From: Hysterium pulicare CBS 123377
Lineage: Eukaryota; Ascomycota; Dothideomycetes; Hysteriales; Hysteriaceae
NCBI GenBank assembly: GCA_000467715.1
Contig: AJFK01001075.1
Location: forward strand, 1-38,741
Direction of reading: 5' to 3'
Length of the DNA: 38,741 nucleotides
The translations under genes and the position numbers were made by a program. The notes under the pieces were generated by a model. That model worked only from the letters and a program-made list of their open reading frames with translations. It was not told the DNA's origin and searched no databases. How positions within the stretch are numbered: position 1 is the stretch's first letter; each line of letters starts with the position of its first letter. Below are positions 1 to 12,000 of this stretch, one piece after another.

Positions 1-3000
1 GATCTCCCCGATGTGCCACCTCAAATACAACCTTCCTATGATGAACTTCCCATTCCAGGCGATCGCCCTGAGTATCCACTTCCAACATTGGATAGCAGTC
101 GTCCGACTTCTCCTGAACGTGCCGAATATCCCGAAGAACTTGCACATTTGCGTGACCGACCTACAACACCCATCCAGGATAGCCGTGCCTTGCTCACCCG
201 TCTGACTGGCCTTCCAAGCTCACATTTGCAAGCCTTCGCTGATGACCTACCCCCACTTCCCCTCTCGAGGCCAAATTCGCCCACAGGAGAAGAAAGGTCC
301 CCAGAACAGACACACTCGCCTCTATCTGCCCTCCGGGCATCTTCGACTACAGCAATACCTCTACGATTTCGAAGACCTCCACCATCACCGGGCGTTCCGC
401 GCGATCTTACCATTAGTCCTGCTGTACCTGCCGCACCTGCGAGTTCACCTTTGGCTCCATCCAGACCTCGACATGAGAGAGCTTCTTCTTCCACCAAATT
501 CAGCTCAAAAGAATACCAGCCACTATATCTTATCGAAAGAAATCGCAAATCTGCAGAGATAGAAGAGATCCTACCTTCGCTACCATCGAGCCGTACTACA
601 TCTCGGACCCCTTCCGAACACGGCACGGAAGAAGGGAGGGCGACGGAAGACGAGTATCAATCTGCGCTCGAATCGCCTCACGCGAGCTCGATCGAATTCG
701 GGGATCCATTTACCACCTCGGAACAGATTGCTGAAGAGCATAAAGAGCCTGAATTCCTGGATTCGCAGCAGACCACGCCCAAGGCATCTACCTTCCCGGC
801 TGATGTTCATAGGTCGCTTGAGGAGGTGGCCACAAGCAGAGATTTGGAAGCCTTCGAGATTCCACATCCTCCCACCCAAGAAAGCTTGCCGCAGCCAATT
901 TCTGAAGAGCGTCCTCTGAGCCATGAGCCTGCATCTATTGCCCTGAGCCAGGAAGCATCCATCAACCTTCCAGAGTTCTCTAAGCCAAGAGAGGAACCAG
1001 TGCATGAGCCGCGCGAGGCATCATCCTCGGGTCTTCAAGGTGCTGCAGTAGCAGCCCTCGCTGGAGCTGGCGCTGCTCTCTTGGGCAATGAGATCGTTTC
1101 TTCAGGCTATGACTCTGACTTCATGGGTGGCGAACCAAACGAGGAAGATCGCCATCTTGCCACTCAACTAAAAGAAGAGCCTTTGCCGGAACCTACGGAG
1201 AGGCCTACCGTGTCTCGCACAACCTCAAGTTCGAAGAAGGGAAAGAAAGGAAGGAAAGGCTCCAAATCCAAAAGTATCGACCTTCCTTCCTTACCGATCG
1301 AAGAACCCACCTCTGAGGAGATTCGTGAGCGTGATGCGGCAGATGCTGTTGAGAGTTGGTTTGCGCCGAGCCATACTCGGGAGATCGTTGAAGAACCTAG
1401 CTCTATTGAACCTGCAAAGGAACCTGTTCCGGAGTCTCCTAGGGTTGAAGAAGTAGATCCTGCCCTGTTTCAGCGCGGAAAAGCCAAGGGCAAAGGCAAG
1501 AAGAAGGGGAGGAAGAGCAAAGGCAGCATTTCAGAACCTCCTACACCTGCGGACGAGCGTGCACAGCCAATACTAGGGTTCGGTGACCCAGAAACTCAGC
1601 AGGCTGAAACACCGTTGGCATTCGAACACCAAATAGAGCCAACTCTACAACTCTTAGACCAGCCTACCCGTGTCAGTGAATTTCAGAACACTGAACCTAT
1701 CAAAGCGATCGATGTTCCTGTTCCTGCCTTGGAATCTTCCGCTAATATCCCTGTCTCTTCCCATCGGTCTCTTGAGGACGTCCTTGGCCCTGCTTTATCT
1801 CGCAAAGTAAAGAGCAAACTGGAGGGTACCACCACCGACGTTGATCTCTGGGCGGCGACCACTCCGAAAGAAGTAGTAGAACAGGTCTTAGCTTCCGATG
1901 AGGTTGCTCCAACGCCGCCGAGCGCATCCAAAGAGCCAGTGCTGTCTGCTGCTATTGCGGACGCCCCTGCTCCTATCGTGCAAGACAGAGATATTGGTGG
2001 CCTCGCCGAAAGCGCAGTGGCTCCCAAGCCCGAAATCCCTGTCCGAGGCAAGAACGATCGCGGAAGCTCACAAGATGAGCCTTCGTCGTCACTGGCTTTT
2101 GTTACTGAACGCGACTTGTCGAGAGTTGAAGACGAGGTCCCCGCTGAAAGCATTCCATTGCCGAATTACGACCGGAGCTTCCCAGAGCCTGAGGCTAAGG
2201 AACAGAAGACAGATTTGTTGGTTCCAAAAACCGAAGACGATGTCCCTTCTGAAAGCATCCCATTGCCGAATTACGAACAAGGCTTGCGAGAGTCTGAGGC
2301 TGTAGAACAGAAGACAGACTTACCTGTTGCATTGCCAGAGCCACTGATGGCTTCAAAACGGGGTGAAAACGAAGACGTTGCTACGCTTCCGGAGACTGCT
2401 GAGCACAAGCTTAAACAAAGTGCGGTCAGCCCCACCTTTGCTATATCTGCACCTTCTGCTGAAGTAATGGAATCCGATTTAGCTTCTGGAGAAGATCCGG
2501 AAGCGAGGATGGCGTCTGCATCCATCGAGGATGGCCTTGGGGATATGCATGAGGCTCATGAACAAAGCAAGCAGCTGCCTTTAGAGGTTGCACCCACCAT
2601 TGAACACGAGATGCCAGTTCCAGCAGAATCACAGTCATTAGCGGGTCGTTTATTGAGCGGTTGGGGATGGGGCAAGAAGAAGGAACAGAAGGTTCAAGAG
2701 CCTGTATTTCAACCTGCGGTCGAAGAACCTTTGATGGCTGCACGTGCTCAGGCTAATGAGGGTGAGCGTGTTGAAGATGAGAATGAGCCAACTCTACCTA
2801 GCAAGCCAACAGATATCGAAGAGACATCGCCGCTTAAGGAGAAGGACCCTGCTACGCTCGAATTGGCTCCCGACAGCCAAGTAATCCCGGACCTTGATCA
2901 GTCTTTCGAAGAACCGTTTGGTTCTCCTGATGCACGGGAAGCTAAATTCATTCCCGAGCCTACTTACGAAGTGCCGCCCGAACCAGCTCCTGCCACCGAA

Positions 3001-6000
3001 GAGGAATGGGGTTTCCCTGTCACGAAGAAAGGCAAGAAAGGCAAGGGCAAGAAGAGAGCGTCATTGATAGTGCCATCCGAGGCCGTGGAGCCAATGACGG
3101 AGGAAAGTGTCCCTGCCCTTGAGGAGCAGCCAATGGAGTCTGAACTGCCAGTATCGTTACATGAGACGGCTGAGGTCGGTGATATTCAGCGCGACCTTCC
3201 CCGCGAGCAAGAAGCAGCCCAGCCAACGTCTGCTGCTTTTAAGGAGGAATGGGCTTTGCCTTCTAAGAAGAAGGGCAAAAAGGGTAAAGGAAAACAAAAG
3301 GCCTTGGAAACGCCGCCTCCTGAATCCGTCGAAACGGCCATTGAAGAGCCAGTCGCTCCTGCAATTGAAGAGCAACCAACCAGAGAGCTCCAAAATGAAG
3401 CGCAACTCCAAGATGCTGAGGGTGAATGGGCGATGCCACTCTCGAAGAAGGACAAGAAGAAGCAAGGTAAAGGCAAGAAATCTGCTGCTGAAACCCCAGC
3501 TGTAGAAACCGCCGAACCCGTTTACGGGGAGCCAAAAGAGCCTTTTATTGAAACTCCACTCGAGCCCGAGCTGCAAATGGATTTGGAGATGCAGGAAGGG
3601 AAACCGCAACCTGAAGCCGCCGGTGACTTTTGGGCGATACCAGTCTCGAAGAAAGACAAGAAGAAAGGTAAAGGCAAGAGATCTGCTCCTCAAAGCCCGG
3701 CTGTTGAAATCAGTGAGCCTGTTCTCCAAGAGAGCAGAGAACCCTCATTGGAGGATCCAGTAGAGACTGAGCCAATCGTGCAAGAGAAGTTTGGGGAAGA
3801 TGAGCCACAGCTCCGAGCTGTTGATGATGAATGGGCAATGCCAATCTCCAAGAAAGACAAGAAGAAAGGCAAGAAATCAGCGCCAGAGAGCCCCGCTGTT
3901 GACATCAGCGAGCCTGTTATTGAAAAGCCGAGGGAGACTGGACCTGAGACTATGATAGAGGCCGAGCCTGTTATTCCAGAGATGCAGCTAGAAGAGCTTG
4001 TCGAGCGGGCGACGACTTCGAAGAAAGGCAAGAAAGGGAAAAAGGGCACAGACAAGAGGTCTGGTCTCGAAAGCCCTGTCCCGGAGACACCGAGTCGTAA
4101 AGAACCAGCTTTTGAGATTCCAAGTGCTACAGTCCCAAGCCCGGAGGTCACCCCCGCTATGGCGGAAGAACGTGAAATCGATCTTCCATCATCCGTGGCT
4201 TTGGATCTCCCAAGCACCGAAGTACCCACTCAAAATAACAAGCAGCTTGATTCCGCAGAACAACCCTTCGATATTCCATCAACTGAGGCAGTGGAAGTTC
4301 CAGAAGATGAATGGGCCTTGCCAACCTTGCAGAAAGGTAAAAAGGCGAAGAAAGGGAAGGGTAGAAAGTCCAATCTGGAAAATCCTACGTCAGATTTGCC
4401 AGAAGTCATCGCATCCATCGAGCAAGGTCGCGCAATTGAAGTCCCAGAAGTCAAAGCTTTTAACGTTCCAATCCCTGAGACTCCTCCTCCAGAGGCCTTT
4501 CAAACTATAGAACAGGAGAAAGATATAGATCCTGAAGTTCTATCTGCCAATATCACCTCAGCCCAACCAATCGGGGCTGCCGAAGATGAATGGGCTATGC
4601 CTACGTCAAAAAAAGGCAAGAACGGTAAGAAGGGTAAAGGCAAGGCATCGATACCACACACTCCCGTCGAGGAGGCCCTTGAGCCTAGCTTTGGTAGCCG
4701 CACTATCGGAACGGAAGAGCCAGCGATACATGCAGTACCCGAGGAGAAGGTTGAGGAGTCTGGGTGGGCTTTGCCTGGTAACAAAAAGGAAAAGAAAAGC
4801 AAAAAGGACAAGAGAGCTTCTATACCACAAACACCAGAAGAGCGCGTGCTGACTGATGAGCCGCCTCATGTCATCGTGCCTTCGACTTCGGAAGCTGAAG
4901 GAATTCCTGATACACAGATCGAGCACACCGAAGTCGCCCTCGAACCAATATCGGCAGATCAGCCAGACCTGCATGACAATGAGAACGTTCGGGGCTTAGA
5001 AGCTATTCTTCCGGATGTCGCTACCCAGCCTGAGCAAGCCGTAGAGCCTCTTGAGTCGCTTTCGGAAGAGCCAAAAGTTCTCGCGGAACCCTCAACCGAA
5101 CCGCTTCATCTTGAGCATCCATCCAAGGTCTTTGAGACTACATTAGAACAGCCGGTGAATACTGTCAAGATTCCTGAGCAACCCATCGAAACCTCCCAGG
5201 AAGACGAATGGGCGTTCACTCCCATCAAGGAAGGCAAAAAGGGCAAGAAAGACAAGAGAAAATCAGAATCAGCGGCCACACCGCTTGTCACTGAAGAGAT
5301 CGCTCCTGCGACTCTTGCTCCTTTGGCTGGAGAATCCTCAAGTCAGGCGCACGAGGGTGTTGAAGAGTCTTTGCCTAAGCAGCCTCAAGGTGTCTCAGAA
5401 TACCCACTCGAGAAAGCCTTGGAACAACCAACACTCGAAGTACCATCGCTTCATGCACCCGACTTCGGTACAGATATTAAAGATACAACCAAGGATGTCT
5501 CCTTTTCTCACGAACAACCTGCCACCGTTGACGAGCCAAGTGTCGCTCGAGAATCAATATTTCCGGAACCCATCTCTGCTGCCAAAGCATTCGAGCCTAC
5601 TGCCTTAGCGGAGTTGCCTAGAGAAGACCAAATAGCTCACGAAGGGCTAGCTATCCATGAGCCAACCATGCCGACAGACGCGACTCAAGAGATTCCTCAA
5701 GAACCTGAACCTGATAGTTTCTGGGCACCAATCACTATGAAAGTCAAAAAGGGAAAGAAGGCGAAGAAGGCTAAAGAAGTGCAGACTATCCTCGAGCCCG
5801 TCGCACAGGAAGATACTCCCGCAGCTAGAGGCCTTGAAACCGAGCCTATAACACCGATGGAATTGGCGGAAGATCAGACATCCACGCCTGCGGAGGAAAT
5901 GCGGCCCCCAATTCAAGAAGAAGAACCTGACAGTTCTTGGGCTATCTCCAGAAAGGGATCCAAGAAAGGGAAGAAGGGCAAGAAAAGCAAACAGGTCTCC

Positions 6001-9000
6001 GGAACGAGCACTCCTCTGTCAAGGGAGCCTGAAGTCGAACCCCTCGATGAGACTTCGCTTCGGGATTCAGCTATCACGGACATGGACCTCTCCAGGGCTT
6101 TGGAACAACCAGTGACGCATGAGGATCCGAGTACTGTGGCTACTCCGCAAGAAGAATTTGCTCCTGACGAATTCACACTTTCTTCTTCTAAGAAAAAGAA
6201 AAAGGGTAAGAAAATGGTTAAGGAACATGCTTCTGTTCCGAGTATCTCACAGGAAGAACCCGAGCCATCGGTGCAATCATCCGCTACGCCCATGGTGGTA
6301 CCTGAAGTCTCAGACCGCGAAATTCCGTCCAAATTTGAGCCATCGCAGCGTACCGCTTATGGAAACACGGTCGTGGAGGAGCCGAACGCGCAAACGCCAA
6401 CCTTGGATACCTCCCATGACAAGCTACCACTCGCAGCTCGAGAGACTCTGAAAGAAGAACATAGTGCCCTTGTGGAATCTCCCATGGTGGCTGAAGAGTC
6501 TAAAGGCCTGACTGAAGAGGGTGCGCAGACAGAAGGATTGGAGCAAGAAGAGATCTCTGTACATGATTTCGCCCCGGTTATTGAGGAATCTGAGCGAAAC
6601 TTTGAATTGCCAATGCCTGAGACCTCGGTCGATCATACTGCTGAAGATGCTATCCCTCCTTCACAGGCGTCCGTTCCCACTGAAACTCCATTTGTCGAAC
6701 AGGGAAACGCGAAGGAAGAGGCCATTGATGAATGGTCTATGCCTTCCAAGTCAAAGAAGAAGGGCAAAAGGGGGAAAAATTCGCGACAACAATCTCAAAT
6801 CTTTGAAGAACAGCCTCTCGCGTCTCCAGCCGACATGGCAGCCCAACCTTTGGCTCAGGAAGGAGACCGAGATGTCTCTGCAATTGACAGCGTTGAGTCG
6901 GCGAGACCTTATAAAACTACGGCATTTGATCAGGAAGCTTCCAAAGGAGTTGCCCATGAAGAGATTGTCCCAACTTCTGAGTTGGAGTCAGTGCCTACTC
7001 CACCTACGTTGAAGCCAGAAGCTCCCAAGGAGTTACCTACTATTGGAGAAACCAAACGTCAGGAAACAGCTCTTGGTTTACCAGTGGAAAGCCAACTATC
7101 ATCCGAGCCCTTCTCTACAAAGGGCCCAGATAATGTAACTGAAGTGCCTCTAGAAACTGCTATGCCAACGATTCCGGCTTTGCAAGAAGAACAGCGATAT
7201 GAGGCTACCATCGTCCCTCAAAATCAGGAAAGCGTCGAGACGACCGAACAGGATCCAGAACTGCAAGCTTTGAAAGAAGAACTCGCCGATTTCCGCAAAC
7301 GCACTGAAAATCTGGACCGAGATCTTGCAATGGGAGGAACAGGCGAACGCGCTCTTGAAAACCCCTCTACCCCTCTTCCTATCCCCGAAGCAGATACACA
7401 GGAGCCTTTGTCTTTCCAGGAAGCAGCGCTTAAGCTAGGCAAAAAGGATAAGAAGAAGGGAAAGAAGGCCAAAGCGGCGGCTTTTGATTGGTCTGAACCT
7501 ACGACGCCTGCTGATGAGCCAGCAATTGTTGAGGAGACGCAGGAGACTGCTAAAGAAGAACCGGCTTTCGTTGAGGCACCTACTAGGAAACTGAGCAAGA
7601 AAGATAAGAAGAAGGCTAAGGGAACTGCTTTTGATTGGTTCGAGTCGACGACACCTGTCAATGAGCCGAACGTTATTGAGGAACCCGCAGGGGTTCCCAA
7701 AGAAGAACCGGCACCGATTGAGCCACTCACGCGTAAGTTGAGCAAGAAAGACAAGAAGAAAGCCAATAAAGCTCAATCGGCATTTGATTGGTCTGCCCCT
7801 GAACCCGAACCTGCACCAACAGAGATGGAGGATCAAAAGCGAGAGATAGTGGAAGAGCCCGTCTCCGAAAGCATTGCAAAAGAGGAGGACCAGAGCAAAG
7901 ATGTTGATGTTACGACTTCGGAAGCGTCCGTTCCTTTGCTGACAAAAGAACCAATTCTTCCTTCGCGGACAGTAGAGGCCACTCCATCACAGAGGGAGGA
8001 ATTCGTTTCACCGCGGACAGAGAAGCCCATCAATGCACCGTCAACGCTTTATGACAAGCTCGAAGAACCCATCAGCGCTGAGACTTCACAGATCCAGTCC
8101 GAGCCAGTGGTGGAGTCAGCAACGCAACGAGAACTCCGGCCAGAACCAGAACCGGAATCCAGCCTCATTCAAAGGAAAAAATCTACCAAGAAATCCGGCT
8201 CTGCAATTAGCAAACTTGCAGCACTCTTCGAAGGATCCGGAGCTCCTTCTCTACCACCACAACGATCTTTCAGCAAATCACCCGTTCGCAAAGTAAGTGA
8301 AGGAACTCAAGAAGTTCCCGTGACTGAGCGCAATGAAGTGGCACAGAAGATCGTTGAAGCCGAGACGCCTAAAGCGGTGGCCTGGGCTGAACCTGTTGAG
8401 GTTGAGAAGCCAACTTTGGCACGGAAGCAAAGTAAGAAGGAGAAGCGAAAGGCTAAGACACAGAGCCTTTGGAACTTTGAACCTGAAGCTGAACCTTCTC
8501 GTGATATTGGAGAGGCGAACGCTGAGACCAGCTTCGCTCCAGAAGAGACTATTGCGTCAGCATCGAAAGTTGATGTTACCGATACTCCAAAAGCGGAGCT
8601 CCCTCAAGAACCAGAGCCTTTGTCTCGACGAAAAGACCTCCATGAATCATTGAAGGTTGACAGTCCGCGGGTCGCCTCGGTCCAAGATGTAAACCAAGCT
8701 TTCGATCAAGAAGTGCCCGTGAGTATGGAACTTGATCCGCATTCCGTCGAACAGCCGATCCTTGATGAGAGACAATCGCCGATTGTGTCTGAGCACAAGG
8801 CCGCCACTGAGCCCTATCCTGTCTCAACTCCACAGGTTCGCAGTATCGATTTCGTGAAAGATGAGGCGCCCAGTCTGACCGTACCAAAGCATGAGGTCCA
8901 TGATCAAATACCCGTCGTCGAAGAGTCAGACTTGGCGGTCCATCGAGCAATTGATCCTGAACTGACTCCCGCGCCAAATTTACAAGAAGAGCCTCAACCT

Positions 9001-12000
9001 ATAGTGGCTAAGGAACCTATTGTCGAGAAACGTGCTGAGTCTCCATCAAGAGGCATCGACTTTGCTGCGACGCTTGCAGCTGGCCTGACAGAATCTGGCT
9101 TTGACCCTGATATTGTTCTTAAAGATCCTTCATTCCATCGAACGTCGCCATCGTCAAGCGTTCTAGATGCTCCACTCCAGGACGAACTTCCAAAGTCAAA
9201 AATGAGTAAGAAATCTAAGAACCGCGATTCGACAAACTTTGCATCTCCAGAGTTCAAACCTGAGGCAGAAAGAACAGAAGGTCCCCACGAGGACGCGCTC
9301 GCGAAAGATACTACAGAGCCTGCGTCTATCGGAATTCCATCTACGGCTATTGAGAATTCCAGCTTCGATCCGAGCTTTGTCCTAAATGATCCTGTATTCT
9401 CACAACGGCGAACCCCTCCCGGCACACTTGAGGAAGCCGATCCTGAGGAGCTATATACGGTATCAAAGACGACGAAGAAGGGTAAAAAGAACAAGAAGAA
9501 GCAGGACTCTGGGACTCAAACACCTGTTGAAAGCCAACCTCAAATTGCTATTGAGGAGCAGACCGAGCTTGCACAAGACATTTCTCGAGATATCGAGCCT
9601 CAGCATGAGGAAGTTCCTGTCGTCCTAGAGCCTCTTGCACAACAAAATGAAGAAGATGAATGGTCCTTCAAGCCGAAAAAGAAGAGCAAGAAAGGGAAGA
9701 AAAACAGAGACTCCGCCCCAGAAACGCCTGTTGAACGGGAATCCCCGGCTTTCATCGAGAAATCAAGTGGACCACCATTTGAAGAATCCATTCCTGACCA
9801 ACCTCAATTTACTGAAGATCTCGATGCTCCCCGTTCTATCCCACCCAATGTTCAAGAGGAAGAAGATTGGGCGACCAAGCCAAAGAAGGGCAAGAAAAGC
9901 AAGAAGAGACAAACACTCGATGAATCTGAGACTCCTACGGATTCTGGGCTGCGAACACCATTGGAAGAGATTTCTAAACCCTTTGAAGACATTCCTTCCA
10001 TACTTGAAACCACTGTAAAGGAGTCAGTCAAACCCAATTCAGATGTTCGTGATCGGGCCTTGGATATCGGCGATATTCTTCAAACTGCCCCCGGACCCGC
10101 CGAAGAAGCCGAATGGTTCAATTTCTCCAAGAAGAAAGACAAGAAGGCTAAGGGTAAAAAGCGAGCCTCCCTGGCTCAAGATATAAATGATTCTCCGGCT
10201 GTTGAGACTCTGGCGATTGAGGCTCCTGCGGATGTGCCTCTTGCTGTTGAGACTCCAGCTGTTGAGAAATCTACGTCTGTGAGTAAGGATATGGAGAATA
10301 CCGAACCGCTCACCCGTGAGACTTCGAGGTTTGAGGAATTATCGGCGCCTGTGATGCCCTCAGCCGCGCATTTTGAGGACATTAAGGAACGTCGGGAGAC
10401 GAGAGAGCTCGACTTTGCACCTTCTTCCGAGGCCACCATAACCCATCCGACCGGAATCGAAGGGTTTGTGCCGGAAGTCTCTCGTGATCTCCAGGATCAA
10501 GGTCACGATGTCCCAACGCCCACAGAAGAACCAGTCGTACCGGAAGACGATTGGGTAGAACAGCCAAAGAAAAAGGGCAAGAAGGCAAAAGGCAAGCGGA
10601 ATCAATCCTTCACTTTCGAAGAGGAGTCTGTGGAGCCAGCTATGCCTGCGGCACTTCTAACATCAACGGCGCAAGAGGGAGTTGCAGAACCCAAGGCTAT
10701 TGACGAAGATGACTTTGTTGCCAGGCAGCCTGCTGGACTGGTTGAAGCGGAAGAGGAGTGGGCAACTACTTCTAAGAAGAGAGGTAAAAAGGGCGAGAAA
10801 GGAAAGAAAGGGCAAGATGATATGGGAACGACGACTTTGGAAGAGGCAGTGCCTGCGTTGACACAAGAAAGAGAGGCTCCTATTTTGGGGAATCCAGAGA
10901 CAAAGTCGATACAGGAACCTCGAGAGGAACATGTGACTCACTTACCACTGGAAAACGAGCACGAAGTAGTGCAAGTAGGACCGTCCGAAGAGACACGAGA
11001 ATTGCGAGCAGAGACTTTCAAGGAGGACAACGACGAATGGGCTGGTCAGATGGTAACGTCAAAGAAGAAAGGAAAGAAGGGCGAGAAAGCCAAGCGGGAG
11101 GAAGCGATCGGGAAATTGACAACGGAGGAGCAGATCGAGCCAACAGCATCGATGCACGTAAGGGAGGTTGGGCCACAACAACTACTGCCGACCGAGACCC
11201 TCGGATACGAGGAGGCCCAGTTCGGTCCAGTCTCTAACCAACAGTCGAGAGAACTGGAACTGTCGCCAATTACAGATGAGCAGGAGGGAGAGCCAATGTT
11301 TACTATCACGAAAAAGGTGAAGAAGGGCAAGAAGGGTCGCAAAGCCAGCCAGACTTCTACCCCTCCGGTGGAGATCGAACAACCGATTGCGCAAGTAGAA
11401 GAAACGGCGCCTAGCGAAAACACCGTTCAAGCCCCAGCTGTCCAAGAGAGTCCAGAACAAATTCGCATGACTAGAGAATCAACTCGTGGAGACAATCTGC
11501 AAAGCGAGCAGAGCCCACCAAGTAAGGTTACAGGCCTATTTCCTGGACTGGAACGTGTCAAACGACGAAGCCACCCTGTCGCAAAACCGGAGGAAGAACC
11601 GCAGGAGAAACGAGTGCACCTTGAAGAATTCCAACCCACAGGTCAAGGACCCCTCATTCAGGATAGACCTGTCCATGAAAAGCAGCATGTTGCGGAGCGT
11701 CAAGTACCCGACACTTTTGTTCAATCGTCAAGCATTCATGACCAACCTACTGTGATTGCACCGACTTGGTCGTTCCCTGCGACTCGCGATAGTGCTCTTC
11801 ATATATCTGATTCGCCTCTTCTTGGAGCAAGTCCAAATCTGCATGATGTTGCACGCGACAGTGGTTATCATGACCTGGGTTTCAGCCCTATGGTGCGTCA
11901 AGGTCCGGACGATCCTGTCGACAAGTCTACGACTGAGAGAACATTTTCCGAGGAGCATTTTGCTCCCTTTGGCCCGCCGATAAGTCACCGAGTCGAACAG

